DNA of 64,000 nt from CAIKZJ01 sp964626015. Its GTDB lineage: Bacteria > Bacteroidota > Ignavibacteria > Tepidaquicellales > Tepidaquicellaceae. The stretch spans positions 1 through 64,000 of the forward strand of contig CAZVCC010000003.1 of the NCBI GenBank assembly GCA_964626015.1, read 5' to 3'. Of this stretch, positions 9,142-18,487 are shown piece by piece; positions within the stretch are counted from its first letter, which is position 1; every line of letters starts with the position of its first letter. The notes under the pieces were generated by a model that was not told the DNA's origin, searched no databases, and was given only the letters and a program-made list of their open reading frames with translations. The position numbers and the translations under genes are program-made.

Positions 9142-10182
9142 TTATAAATAAAGTTTATAAAATGTTAATACAAGAGCCGTTATCACCAGATTAGCAATAG
9201 CAAGCGGAAGCATAACCTTCCATCCGAGATTCATAAGCTGATCGTACCTGAACCTTGGGATAGTCCATCTTACCCAGATAAACACGAAGACCATAAACAC
9301 AACCTTCAGCACAAATGCAAGCACCTGAAGAATACTGACCAGCATAGCGGGCAGCCCCAATGTCTGCAAATAAGGCACCTGCCAGCCTCCGAGATAGAGC
9401 GTTGCGATTACGGCAGAAGAGACAACAACAGCCGCATATTCAGCAAGGAAAAACAGAGCAAACTTCATGCTTGAATATTCAGTATGATAACCGCCCACGA
9501 GCTCTTGCTCAGCCTCGGGAAGGTCGAAGGGAGTTCTGTTTGTTTCAGCAAAGGATGCAATTAAGAAAATAATAAAACCAAGCGGCTGTAGTATAATATT
9601 CCATTTCCACCCGTACTGATTTTCAACTATTGTATCAAGCTGGAACGAGCCGTTTATTAATATAACACCAAGCACCGCAAGACCCATCGAAAGCTCATAG
9701 CTAATCATCTGAGCAGATGCGCGGAGACCGCCGAGAAGCGAATACTTATTATTCGAAGACCAGCCGCTGAGTGTGATACCGTAAACGCCGAGAGAAAGCA
9801 GAGCAAGAATGTAGAGAATGCCGATATTAACATCTGCAATCTGTAGTTTTATTTCTCTGCCTGCAATAAGAATCTTGTCACCGAATGGAATTACAGCAAA
9901 AGTCGAAAGCGCCACAAACATTGAAATTGCGGGTGCAAGCGAATGCACAAACTTATTTGCTTTTGCTGGGACTATATCCTCTTTAAGTATCAGTTTCAGA
10001 GCGTCTGCAAGAGGCTGCAAAAGACCTTTATAACCGACCCTGTTCGGACCGATACGGTTTTGAGTAAACGCAGAAACTTTTCTTTCCGCATATACAGTGT
10101 AGGCAACCGCAGTAAGCAAAGTAATCTCAACAACTAAAATCTTGACTATAGTAATTATTATATCAATCAACCATTCGGGCAT
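9142..10182 (-). CDS. nuoH: NADH-quinone oxidoreductase subunit H
   Basis: The 346-residue membrane protein belongs to the complex I membrane arm, next to the quinone site. It has the family hallmarks AERKVSAFTQNRIGPNRVG near residue 32-50, GWSSNNKYSLLGGLRASAQMISYE in the middle, and the loop AETNRTPFDLPEAEQELVGG. About eight membrane segments are visible and the length is normal. No other nuo gene is next to it. The following genes encode exported redox proteins, and upstream is the divergent accessory island. nuoJ lies alone 26 kb away. Confidence 0.96.
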   Translation of the reverse strand: MPEWLIDIIITIVKILVVEITLLTAVAYTVYAERKVSAFTQNRIGPNRVGYKGLLQPLADALKLILKEDIVPAKANKFVHSLAPAISMFVALSTFAVIPFGDKILIAGREIKLQIADVNIGILYILALLSLGVYGITLSGWSSNNKYSLLGGLRASAQMISYELSMGLAVLGVILINGSFQLDTIVENQYGWKWNIILQPLGFIIFLIASFAETNRTPFDLPEAEQELVGGYHTEYSSMKFALFFLAEYAAVVVSSAVIATLYLGGWQVPYLQTLGLPAMLVSILQVLAFVLKVVFMVFVFIWVRWTIPRFRYDQLMNLGWKVMLPLAIANLVITALVLTFYKLYL

Positions 10183-10352
10183 AGTAAAGTTTGTAAGCTA
10201 ATTAAAATTAATTTAAAATTTAGTAAAAATAAGTTTAATATTTAAGTTAATAAGTGAGAAAAAGAGGATATACTCATACAGCTTCCTTGTGGCAGAAAAT
10301 AAATGTATAGAAAAAAAGGAGGTGTTTCTTTATATTTAAAAATCGAATAATT

Positions 10353-11567
10353 ATGTTTAGAAACCTCGCATCATATAAAAGACAGATTGAAATTTTAACA
10401 ATGTTCTATCCGAATCATTTGTTTAAAAATTGCAGTATAGATGACCTTGCGGATAAATACAATGTATCAATTCCTACTATTAACAGAGATTTGCAGGATT
10501 TAAGAAGCATGGGCGTTCCGATTTATTCCCAATACGGAAAAGGAGTAAAAATCGAAGGTAAGGTTGATTTAAACGCGGTATCGAGTCTGATCATAAAGTA
10601 TATTGCTTTATATTATTCCGATGTATCTTTGCAAAATGCATTATTCAAAGCTGTTGAAAGAAATAATCTTTCATATATATATATTTTCAGAACGTTGAGC
10701 GAGGCTGTTGATAAACATCAAAAAGTTTTCGTTGAATACAACAAAAACAGATTTTCAAAGATTGCAGAAAAATTCTTGCCTTATAAAATAATGTTTAACA
10801 ACAACGAACTTGAGTTTATTGGAATTTATAATAATAATCCTGAAATTATTAAATTTTCAAAGATAATTTCCATTAAATCAATTGACGAATTCGATAACAC
10901 TGAATACGCAAAGATTGCAGAAAACTTTATTAGCAGAAGAACAGAAAAAAGTTCAGTAAATATTGAGATGCAACTTGAAATAAAAGGGTATATGAACATA
11001 TCAAAATACGAAATATCTCGATTTGAAATAATTTCTGTCAATAAAAATAAAGTGAAACCTGAGAGAAGTATAAACAGCCTTGATGACCTTGCTGAATGGG
11101 CTATTATGCATCATGATAATGTTAAAGTTCTTGAACCTAAAAAACAGCGGGATGAAGTTCTCGAAATTGCTGAAAAAACTATCGAAAATTACCATATTCA
11201 ATTAAAATTAGAACAAGATAGTCCTTTATTCAAAAGTGAAGATTCAATTCAATTCTGCCGAAAAGAAATTGACACTGTCAACGAAGAAGAAGTTACGTAT
11301 AACACTTATAATGATTTAGATAATGATCAGGAAAATAAGAGTATTCAGACAAAATATGACAAATCAGAAAGTACAAAATTGAAAAATAAAGAAATGGAAA
11401 AGTCAGAAGAAATTTGGGATAAGTTAAATAATTCTGGCGTAAAATACATGCGGGCTGATAGGTATTTAACCCGGCATATTAAGTTTGATTTAAACTTTGA
11501 ATCTTTGTCCTTTAAAGATAAAAGCAAGTCTTTCTTTAAAAAGCTATATAATAGAATCAGCCATTAA
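10353..11567 (+). CDS. WYL-type transcriptional regulator with HTH and acidic C-terminal extension
   Basis: The 404-residue product begins with an HTH_11-like DNA-binding domain at about residues 8-65 (CSIDDLADKYNVSIPTINRD, QDLRSMGVPIYSQYGKGVKI). It continues into a region with the layout of a WYL sensor domain at about 125-205 (KFLPYKIMFNNNELEFIGIY, then KIISIKSIDEF). The last ~110 residues are charged and unlike a standard WCX domain. WYL regulators such as BrxR and CapW control phage-defence loci in many bacteria. This gene opens the accessory island and is transcribed away from nuoH. It is the best candidate in the window to bind the TATCAT-N3-ATGATA palindromes at 11654, 13501 and 25046, but that link is an inference. 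Confidence 0.75.
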   Translation: MFRNLASYKRQIEILTMFYPNHLFKNCSIDDLADKYNVSIPTINRDLQDLRSMGVPIYSQYGKGVKIEGKVDLNAVSSLIIKYIALYYSDVSLQNALFKAVERNNLSYIYIFRTLSEAVDKHQKVFVEYNKNRFSKIAEKFLPYKIMFNNNELEFIGIYNNNPEIIKFSKIISIKSIDEFDNTEYAKIAENFISRRTEKSSVNIEMQLEIKGYMNISKYEISRFEIISVNKNKVKPERSINSLDDLAEWAIMHHDNVKVLEPKKQRDEVLEIAEKTIENYHIQLKLEQDSPLFKSEDSIQFCRKEIDTVNEEEVTYNTYNDLDNDQENKSIQTKYDKSESTKLKNKEMEKSEEIWDKLNNSGVKYMRADRYLTRHIKFDLNFESLSFKDKSKSFFKKLYNRISH

Positions 11568-11653
11568 TAATACCTTCGTAGATAACATCACCTTTATTCT
11601 TAAAAACTGTAATTACCTTTAAGTAACAATCTAATAAGTTTCTTTCAAAAATA

Positions 11654-11668
11654 TCATGCTATGATACA
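11654..11668. promoter_or_regulatory. Putative operator, copy A (TATCAT-GCT-ATGATA)
   Basis: A perfect 6+3+6 palindrome is centred about 64 bases upstream of the DIP1984 gene. The same half-sites with the same 3-base spacing recur at 13509-13523 and 25048-25062, at similar distances upstream of other genes in the island. This suggests binding of one dimeric regulator. Confidence 0.6.
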
Positions 11669-11724
11669 ATCATTTTGTATTTATTTATTAGCTTGTATCA
11701 AACAAATCAAGGAGATATCAAATA

Positions 11725-12180
11725 ATGAAACTTGCAGAAGCTCTGATAAAAAGAGGAAACCTTCAGAAAAGAATTGAAGGTTTAAAAGAAAAATTAATTC
11801 GGTATTCAAGAGTTCAGGAAGGTGAAAACCCGCCGGAAAATCCTGATGATATTTATAAGGAAATTAAGTTTAACTTAGATGAATTAATCAGTTATATTCA
11901 AAGAATTAGTAAAACAAATTCTCATACCATGTTTGATGAAAAATACTCAGTTGCCGATGTTCTTTCTTACAGGGATATTCTTTTGCAAAAATACAAAATT
12001 TTATATAAAGTTATTGAGTCTGCAACAGATATTGGAGATAGATATTCTAAGAAAGAAATTAAGATTATAAGCTCAATTGATGTTGTGGGATATCAGAAAG
12101 AAGCTGATATAATCGGAAAAGATTATAGAGAGCTGGATATTAAAATTCAGGAAAAGAACTGGCAAATAGAACTTATTTAA
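11725..12180 (+). CDS. DIP1984 family protein
   Basis: The 151-residue protein is mostly alpha-helical and coiled-coil. It matches the conserved DIP1984 layout: MKLAEALIKRGNLQKRIEGL at the start, RVQEGENPPENPDD near residue 35, LISYIQRISKTNSHT near 60, and YRELDIKIQEKNWQIELI at the end. The family is sometimes labelled septicolysin-like, but its function is not established. A clear GGAGATATCAAATA leader precedes the ATG. Copy A of the island palindrome lies upstream, so expression may be linked to the defence-like genes further on. Confidence 0.88.
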   Translation: MKLAEALIKRGNLQKRIEGLKEKLIRYSRVQEGENPPENPDDIYKEIKFNLDELISYIQRISKTNSHTMFDEKYSVADVLSYRDILLQKYKILYKVIESATDIGDRYSKKEIKIISSIDVVGYQKEADIIGKDYRELDIKIQEKNWQIELI

Positions 12181-12531
12181 AAACCGTTAGCAAATTTTCG
12201 GAAGGCGAATATCCAAAACTGTGACACCGGTATCGTAAACTGATGAGTCTGAGCAGACAATAAATTACATTTTAGCTCAAGTATTGTTACAGGAGTAATC
12301 AGTACAAATTAATTTAACTACCCGGATGTTGATTCCGAAACTGCTGACGGTTTTCATTAAGTGATTTAATGTGAAATCATTTAACAGTCTAGTCTGACAT
12401 GAGACGTGTCGACATCTTAATCTTTATCTGTCATTTCATCATGTTTGTAGAGAGAATCCAGGAATGGAATCAATCAGTTAATCAATCTTGATTTTATCTC
12501 TTAATATTGATGAACCAACAACTAACAATCA
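12181..12531. other. 350-base gene-free gap between convergent genes
   Basis: The gap lies between the plus-strand DIP1984 gene and the minus-strand HD gene. No ORF with a plausible start, no tRNA, and no hairpin with a T-run stood out. Its base composition is less AT-rich than the flanking genes, which may mean it is older chromosomal sequence or a decayed gene. Confidence 0.4.
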
Positions 12532-12966
12532 TCATCTGATAACAAGCTTCCTGTACGTATCAATATACTTATTCAGTCTCTCAACATCTCTTTCCGCAAT
12601 CTTCTCCAGTCTCAGTAAATTTAAATTGTCTTCCAGATCATACATTTTCACATTCGTAGCAATCTTGTTCGCCGTTACTTTTTCCAAATAACTCTTATTG
12701 CTCTCACCCTTAATCTTCGTCAATGCCATAACAGCAGCAATAATCTCTTCGCTGAATCCTTCCTTACGAAGACAATTCTCATCAATACTTGTATCTTCAA
12801 CCACATCATGCAGAACGCCTGTAATTTTCTCCTCCATTGTTTTACCCTTCAGCATCACCCTGAAACAATGCAATACATAAGGCGCACCTGCTTTGTCAAC
12901 CTGTTTCTTATGCTTTTCTACAGCAATTTCAATCGCTCTTAATAACATCTCATTTTTGTTTTCCAT
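12532..12966 (-). CDS. Small HD-domain phosphohydrolase, (p)ppGpp-hydrolase-like
   Basis: The 144-residue product has the layout of stand-alone HD hydrolases related to the SpoT hydrolase domain. A first metal-binding His lies in YVLHCFRVML (about residue 28), the HD pair in TGVLHDVVEDT (about residue 48), and a later Asp in NVKMYDLEDNLNL (about residue 112). Proteins of this size and pattern (MESH1-like) hydrolyse (p)ppGpp or related nucleotides. The exact substrate cannot be read from the sequence. It is on the minus strand with the CYTH gene 22 bases upstream, so the two are probably co-transcribed. Confidence 0.8.
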   Translation of the reverse strand: MENKNEMLLRAIEIAVEKHKKQVDKAGAPYVLHCFRVMLKGKTMEEKITGVLHDVVEDTSIDENCLRKEGFSEEIIAAVMALTKIKGESNKSYLEKVTANKIATNVKMYDLEDNLNLLRLEKIAERDVERLNKYIDTYRKLVIR

Positions 12967-12988
12967 ATAGTATTAATTTTAAATTCTA

Positions 12989-13459
12989 TTACTTCCATCT
13001 CTCAAATGGACATAAAGACAGATATGAATTATTATACTTTATATCCCCTGTTACCTCTTTTTCAATCCAGCTAGGAATATCAAACATTTCTTCTTCACTT
13101 TTTAATTCAATCTCAGCAAGAATTAATCCGTAATTATCTCCATCAAATACATCTACTTCCCAAAGCTTCCCGCCGCAATATATCTTATACCTCTTCTTTA
13201 CCACCTCCGAACCGCAAAGTTTGTCAAGCATCTCCTTCGCATCATTTAATGGAATTTCATATTCATACTCATCTCTTGAAATCCCCTCTGCAGCGCCCTT
13301 AATAGTCAGAAATCCCGCATTGCCGGACACTCTTACCCGAACTGTTTTTCCCGGCTCTGCAAGAATGTATCCCTGCCTGTAATAAGTGCCCTCTGGTTTC
13401 ACCGCTCTTTCCCATATCTTCGGATTTACTAAAAACTTCCTTTCAATTTCTTTTCCCAT
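12989..13459 (-). CDS. CYTH-domain triphosphate-binding protein
   Basis: The 156-residue product starts MGKEIERKFLV, the ExExK signature of the CYTH superfamily. The family includes inorganic triphosphatases, thiamine triphosphatase and class IV adenylate cyclase. Further hallmark segments are YYRQGYILAEPGKTVRVRVS, FLTIKGAAEGISRDEYEYEI and WEVDVFDGDNYGLILAEIEL, which carry the Arg, Lys and acidic residues lining the tunnel. Most bacterial single-domain members are triphosphatases. It is divergent from the gene at 13583, and the 31-base palindrome (copy B) lies between the two starts, so both could be controlled there. Confidence 0.88.
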   Translation of the reverse strand: MGKEIERKFLVNPKIWERAVKPEGTYYRQGYILAEPGKTVRVRVSGNAGFLTIKGAAEGISRDEYEYEIPLNDAKEMLDKLCGSEVVKKRYKIYCGGKLWEVDVFDGDNYGLILAEIELKSEEEMFDIPSWIEKEVTGDIKYNNSYLSLCPFERWK

Positions 13460-13500
13460 TTTTCACATCCTTTTTATGTAAATATACAACATTTTGATAC

Positions 13501-13531
13501 ATAAAAATTATCATTAAATGATAATTTTTAT
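13501..13531. promoter_or_regulatory. Putative operator, copy B (14-base perfect arms)
   Basis: ATAAAAATTATCAT at 13501-13514 and its exact reverse complement at 13518-13531 flank TAA. The core TATCAT-TAA-ATGATA matches copies A and C. It lies between the divergent CYTH gene and the hypothetical gene at 13583, centred 67 bases upstream of the latter. Confidence 0.7.
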
Positions 13532-13582
13532 ATTATTATTTATACTATATTTATATTAAAGAACAATATAAAGGATAATATT

Positions 13583-14881
13583 ATGGAAACAAATTTCTTA
13601 AAAAGAATCTCTTACGAAGAATTTACTAATATTGCAATTAATGCAAATGATGAACTCATCGTCTCAATGCCAAATCTCCACGAGGAGTTTTGTGAAACCA
13701 TCATGTCTTGCCATGATAAACAGGTTAACATCACCGTTATCATAGATAACCGTGAAGACAACTACCGAAATGGCTACGGTGAAATTAAAAGCATCTCCCG
13801 AATGAAAGAAAAAGGTATCCGAATATTCAACCTTAAAGACAATTTCGTCTCTTTCATCATCTCCGATAAAAACGGATACTACATTTTCCCTCAAAGCAGA
13901 ATTTTCACGGCAGATGATACTGTGGGGCTCAACGCCGTTGCCATAAATCCTTTGGATATACTTCTCCTCAAAAAATGTTTTCTTGGAAACCTGAATAAAG
14001 AAGATTCCTTTGAGACAGATCTTCTCAAAAGTATTACTAAATCCAAAGAATTCGTTTATGAAATAATTGAAAATATTGAGTCGTCCGAACCGATTCAACT
14101 TAACGAACTCAAAAAAGAAGAAATATCAGATGTGAGAGAAAAGCTAAATGTTAATCCCCCTTTACAACCCGATTTGAAAAGAAAACTCACAGTTTACACC
14201 GCTAAGGTGCAGTATGTTGAATTTAGTTTCGAAGGTGCACATCTTAACTCATCAAAAATTAATATTCCCCCAAATGCTTTGCCCTTTAAAGATGCAAATC
14301 TCAAAAAGAAATTAGAAACTAAAATGATGCTTTTTGGAGACGGAAACGACTTAAATAAATTCGGAGATTTAAAGTCTTATAACGCTTCAATAGATAAATT
14401 ACGAAAAGACTATCTTACTCCTTTATCTTCAAGAAAAGGTAAAAGTATTATCAAAGTTGAAAGAAAAAACGACTTTATAATTGAATTTAAAATGTTAGAA
14501 AAGAAATTAATTTCTTTAACTAAAAAACTTAAATCTTTTTTGCAGAATGAAATACTCAATTCAGAAGAGCAGATTAAACTTCAGCTCCTGGAATTTTTCA
14601 AAGAAAATATCCCCGATAATTTAAAAGACTATAGCGGTATTTTGCTCGAGAAATCAATACATAGAGAAGTGATTAAAATAATCAGCAAAATTACATTTCC
14701 TGTTCCCGATAATATTCTTAATAATATGAAGTTAATCGTTCGATTCTACGATTTAACTTATGAGGATTTTAAGGATGTCAAACTCTTGATAGAATTTGAA
14801 GAGAAAGAAATAATGGAGAAAAAAGATATTAAAGATATTGTCGAGTTCAGTCGTGCAATAGCAGTAAAGAAAAATATTTAA
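13583..14881 (+). CDS. Hypothetical protein, first gene of the PLD-helicase cluster
   Basis: The 432-residue product is not recognised with confidence. The first ~140 residues (ELIVSMPNLHEEFCETIM, VNITVIIDNREDNYRNGYG, GIRIFNLKDNFVSFIISDKN) have the alternating strand and helix pattern of a phospholipase D-like half-domain, but no HxK motif is visible, so any PLD fold would be catalytically dead. The C-terminal ~250 residues are lysine-rich and helical, with a long helix near 300-345. There is no signal peptide, so it is cytoplasmic. A GGATAATATT leader precedes the ATG and palindrome copy B lies upstream. Its position ahead of the PLD-SNF2 helicase suggests a partner role in the same system, which is an inference. 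Confidence 0.75.
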   Translation: METNFLKRISYEEFTNIAINANDELIVSMPNLHEEFCETIMSCHDKQVNITVIIDNREDNYRNGYGEIKSISRMKEKGIRIFNLKDNFVSFIISDKNGYYIFPQSRIFTADDTVGLNAVAINPLDILLLKKCFLGNLNKEDSFETDLLKSITKSKEFVYEIIENIESSEPIQLNELKKEEISDVREKLNVNPPLQPDLKRKLTVYTAKVQYVEFSFEGAHLNSSKINIPPNALPFKDANLKKKLETKMMLFGDGNDLNKFGDLKSYNASIDKLRKDYLTPLSSRKGKSIIKVERKNDFIIEFKMLEKKLISLTKKLKSFLQNEILNSEEQIKLQLLEFFKENIPDNLKDYSGILLEKSIHREVIKIISKITFPVPDNILNNMKLIVRFYDLTYEDFKDVKLLIEFEEKEIMEKKDIKDIVEFSRAIAVKKNI

Positions 14882-15125
14882 CTATGGCGTAAAAGAAGTG
14901 CTGGAATATACAACTATGAAAAATACTCATAACTCCAAATTATCGGTTAATGTTTTATTTAAACTCAAAGCTGGCAAAATCTTAAATCAATGTTTTTCGT
15001 TGAAAACAGAAGTTGATCATAACAGGTTTTATTAGTTTTACAGCAAATATTTATAATTGTATTATTTTTATTAACATTATTTTTTATATTGTAGAGTTAT
15101 TTGCTTCACCTCAAATTAGTTTATT

Positions 15126-18100
15126 ATGAAGAATTTTATCACAAACAGCGGACAGGATAATCTTAAGAAAAGGCTTATCGAGCTTATCAAAAATTCAGAC
15201 GAACTAAAATTTCTTGTGGGCTTTTTTTACTTTTCCGGCGTTAGGGAATTCTATAAAACACTCAAAGAAAACCCCGATTGCGAACTGAAAATTCTCGTCG
15301 GTTTGAATGTAGATAAAATTAACAGCCGCATTATTGAATCCGCCTATAATGAAACTGAAATTTCCGATAAAGAACGCTCATTTAACTTTATCGAATCTGT
15401 TAAACATACCATCAACAGCGATGATTTCGATACTAAGGAGTTTAATGAACAGGTAATATTTTTCATCGAATTAATCAGAAACAATAAACTTATTATCCGT
15501 AAAACTGATAATCCCAATCATTCCAAACTGTATATCTTTAAACTCAAACAATTGCAGATTGCACGCGATAAGCTTTTCATAACAGGAAGCAGTAACCTCA
15601 CCCGCGCTGGTCTATCTACCCAGGAAGAGTTCAACGTTGAAATCAGCGACTACGGAGTTGAATCAGCAGAAGAGTATTTCGATGCCTTGTGGGATAAAGC
15701 AGTTAAAATTACAGAAGACGATGAAACAAAAAGAAAGCTCGTTGATGTTATCGAAAAGGAAACTCATATAAAAGAAGTTACTCCCTTTGAGGCTTTCCTT
15801 CTCGTTCTTAAAACCTACCTCGATTCTTTCTCCCAGAAAAATATCAGCGAAACTCTTCGTGAATTATTATCTGAAAATGGTTATACCCCATACGAATACC
15901 AGATTGACGCAGTAAAACAGGCTTTGTCAATCATCGAACAGAACAACGGCGTTATAATCGCAGACGTCGTCGGTCTCGGTAAAACTATCATTGCTTGCGC
16001 TGTCGGCAGAGAGCTTCGCAAAAGAGGAATAGTAATCTGTCCCCCCGGTCTTGTTGGCGATAAAAGCAAAACATCCGGATGGAGAAAATACACGGAAGAG
16101 TTCCGCCTCCACGACTGGGAAGTTTTTTCACTCGGTGACTTTGAAAAAATTAATGACTTCCTGAAAGTTGCCAGAGATATCGAAGTCGTCGTTATTGATG
16201 AAGCCCATCGTTTTAGGAATCAGGATACTGAAGACTATGAATCACTTCGCAATATATGCAGGAATAAAAATGTTATCCTGCTTACAGCAACTCCTTTTAA
16301 CAACAAACCAAACGACATTTTATCTTTGCTCAAACTTTTCATCATTCCCAAGAAATCAAACATTACACTCGAAAATGACATCGTGGTAATGTTCCGTCAC
16401 TTCAAAGGTGTTTTTGATAAGCTTGCGTACATAAGCAAAAACTATAATTCCGACTCTGAAAAAAATAGAAAAAAGGCAATAACTTATTATAAGTCCCTGT
16501 TTGAAAGCGAAAACATAGATTTAAAGAAAGTTAAAGAGCGTGCTAAATATCTTTCAAAACAAATTCGGGATGTTATTGAATCCGTCACAATACGCCGCAA
16601 TCGTCTCGACTTGCAAAACAATCCATACTATAAAGATGAAGTTAAAGACTTGTCTAAAATTGCAAATCCTGAAGAATGGTTCTACGAATTGACAAAAGAA
16701 CAGTCTGAATTTTACGATAAAATTATTAAAGTATATTTTGGCGACCCCGAAAAAGACGGTATGTTCAAGGGGGCAATCTATCAGCCGTTTGCCTATGAAA
16801 TTAATCCCGTTGATGAAGATGGGAACAAACTCAATGACAAGCAGAACTTTGAACTATTGCAGCAAATAAACTTGTATAACTTCATGCGGCGTATGCTTGT
16901 AAAAAGATTCGAAAGCTCTTTCGGTTCATTCGAACAAAGTATTAAAAATTTCTTAAAAATAACAACCGTCGTTCAAAATTTTGTAAATAAAACAAATAAA
17001 TATATTCTTGACAGAAAACTTATTAATGAAATTTATGAATATGACCCTGATGATATAGAACTTGAACTGGAAAAGTATGCTGAAGAATTATTGCAGGGCA
17101 ATTATCCCAAAAGCCATAAAATATACGAAGTCAATAAATTTGAAAACGAAGCAAAATTTAAGCACGATATAGAATCAGATATTAAGCTGTATATTAAAAT
17201 TATTGATGAACTTAAAAAACTTAAACTTGTTAAAAATGACCCGAAGAGCAAATGCGTAATTGAACACCTGAGAAAAGAAATGTCCAAACCCCCGCTTAAG
17301 GGCGAACCCAAAAGAAAGTATATTATATTTTCTGAATATGTTGACACTATTAAACATCTTACCTCTATCTTTGAAAAAGAATTTAAAGATAAGTGTTTAA
17401 TCATTCCGGGAAACCTTTCATCAGCAAAAATCAAGGATATTATCTCAAACTTTGACGCATCCGATAAGAGCCAGAAAGATGATTACGACATACTCCTGAC
17501 ATCAGACGTAATCTCTGAAGGTTACAATCTCAACCGCGCAGGCATGGTTATTAATTATGATATCCCCTGGAACCCCGTCCGTGTTATTCAGCGCGTCGGT
17601 CGTATTAATCGTATAAGTAAAAAGGTTTTTGAAAAATTATACATCGTAAATTTCTTCCCCACCGAGCAAGGATCTGACCTCGTTAAAAGCCGTGAAATTG
17701 CACAGAATAAAATGTTCCTTATTCATAACACTCTCGGCGAGGATTCTAAAATATTCGATGCAGATGAAGAACCAACAGCAGCTAACCTCTACAAAAGAGT
17801 TCAGCAGAATCCTGACGATATGGAATCCGAAAGTTTCTATACTAAAATATTAAAAGAATTTCTCGGATATAAAAGCATTCATCCTGAATTAGTAGATAAT
17901 CTCACTTTATTTCCCGCTCGTATTAAAGTTGCTAAATGTTTTTCTGAAAATGAATTACTCGTTTTCTTTAAAAAAGGAAGATTGTACATAAACGGAAGAA
18001 TGTTAAACAACAATCTCGCATCTGATATTGTCTATTACACTATTGAAGAGGTTTACGATAAGATTAAATGTAATGTTGATGAGATGCCAATTCCGCTAAG

Positions 18101-18485
18101 TCCTGATTTCTGGTTAAATTATCATGAAATTAAAAATTACAATAAATCCTATTCATCCCCCGCTCCCGAAAAAAGTCTTGAAGCTCAGGCTTTAATAGTT
18201 CTAAAGTCAATATTGCAAAATCCGTTTGATGATATTATGCCTTATCTCAATTTTATTCGGAATTTATGCAGTGATATTACAGATTACGGAACATTGTCAG
18301 ATTTCACGCACCGCCGTATTTCAAACTTAAAGATAACAACCGATAAAGAGAAATCTTTCACTGTAAATGAAATAAAGAAAATGCAGTTTGAACTCGGCTC
18401 TGATTATCTCGAAAAAGAACTTGAAAATCAAAAACAACTCAACAAAGAGGTGATTATTGCAATCGAAAATCAACTGATACAATAG
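15126..18485 (+). CDS. PLD nuclease-like domain fused to SNF2-type helicase
   Basis: The 1119-residue product has an N-terminal phospholipase D-like domain with the HxK signature HSKLYIF (about residue 134) and GSSNLTRAG (about 153), a pattern found in nucleases. A superfamily 2 SNF2-type ATPase follows: ADVVGLGKTIIA (Walker A, about 280), VVIDEAHRFRNQ (DEAH, about 357), LLTATPFNN, and late motifs LTSDVISEGYNLNRAG and IQRVGRINRI (about 800-830). The C-terminal ~250 residues are not recognised. Such PLD-helicase fusions are common in prokaryotic defence loci, where they may translocate on and cut or remodel foreign DNA. It is followed two bases later by the AlbA_2 gene. There is no signal peptide and the length is normal. 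Confidence 0.85.
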   Translation: MKNFITNSGQDNLKKRLIELIKNSDELKFLVGFFYFSGVREFYKTLKENPDCELKILVGLNVDKINSRIIESAYNETEISDKERSFNFIESVKHTINSDDFDTKEFNEQVIFFIELIRNNKLIIRKTDNPNHSKLYIFKLKQLQIARDKLFITGSSNLTRAGLSTQEEFNVEISDYGVESAEEYFDALWDKAVKITEDDETKRKLVDVIEKETHIKEVTPFEAFLLVLKTYLDSFSQKNISETLRELLSENGYTPYEYQIDAVKQALSIIEQNNGVIIADVVGLGKTIIACAVGRELRKRGIVICPPGLVGDKSKTSGWRKYTEEFRLHDWEVFSLGDFEKINDFLKVARDIEVVVIDEAHRFRNQDTEDYESLRNICRNKNVILLTATPFNNKPNDILSLLKLFIIPKKSNITLENDIVVMFRHFKGVFDKLAYISKNYNSDSEKNRKKAITYYKSLFESENIDLKKVKERAKYLSKQIRDVIESVTIRRNRLDLQNNPYYKDEVKDLSKIANPEEWFYELTKEQSEFYDKIIKVYFGDPEKDGMFKGAIYQPFAYEINPVDEDGNKLNDKQNFELLQQINLYNFMRRMLVKRFESSFGSFEQSIKNFLKITTVVQNFVNKTNKYILDRKLINEIYEYDPDDIELELEKYAEELLQGNYPKSHKIYEVNKFENEAKFKHDIESDIKLYIKIIDELKKLKLVKNDPKSKCVIEHLRKEMSKPPLKGEPKRKYIIFSEYVDTIKHLTSIFEKEFKDKCLIIPGNLSSAKIKDIISNFDASDKSQKDDYDILLTSDVISEGYNLNRAGMVINYDIPWNPVRVIQRVGRINRISKKVFEKLYIVNFFPTEQGSDLVKSREIAQNKMFLIHNTLGEDSKIFDADEEPTAANLYKRVQQNPDDMESESFYTKILKEFLGYKSIHPELVDNLTLFPARIKVAKCFSENELLVFFKKGRLYINGRMLNNNLASDIVYYTIEEVYDKIKCNVDEMPIPLSPDFWLNYHEIKNYNKSYSSPAPEKSLEAQALIVLKSILQNPFDDIMPYLNFIRNLCSDITDYGTLSDFTHRRISNLKITTDKEKSFTVNEIKKMQFELGSDYLEKELENQKQLNKEVIIAIENQLIQ

Positions 18486-18487
18486 AT

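Noticed and set aside
11570..12560. CRISPR array or tRNA in the gaps
   Set aside because: No regularly spaced repeats and no T-arm pattern were found there or elsewhere in the gene-free gaps, apart from the tRNA-Phe fragment at 50894.
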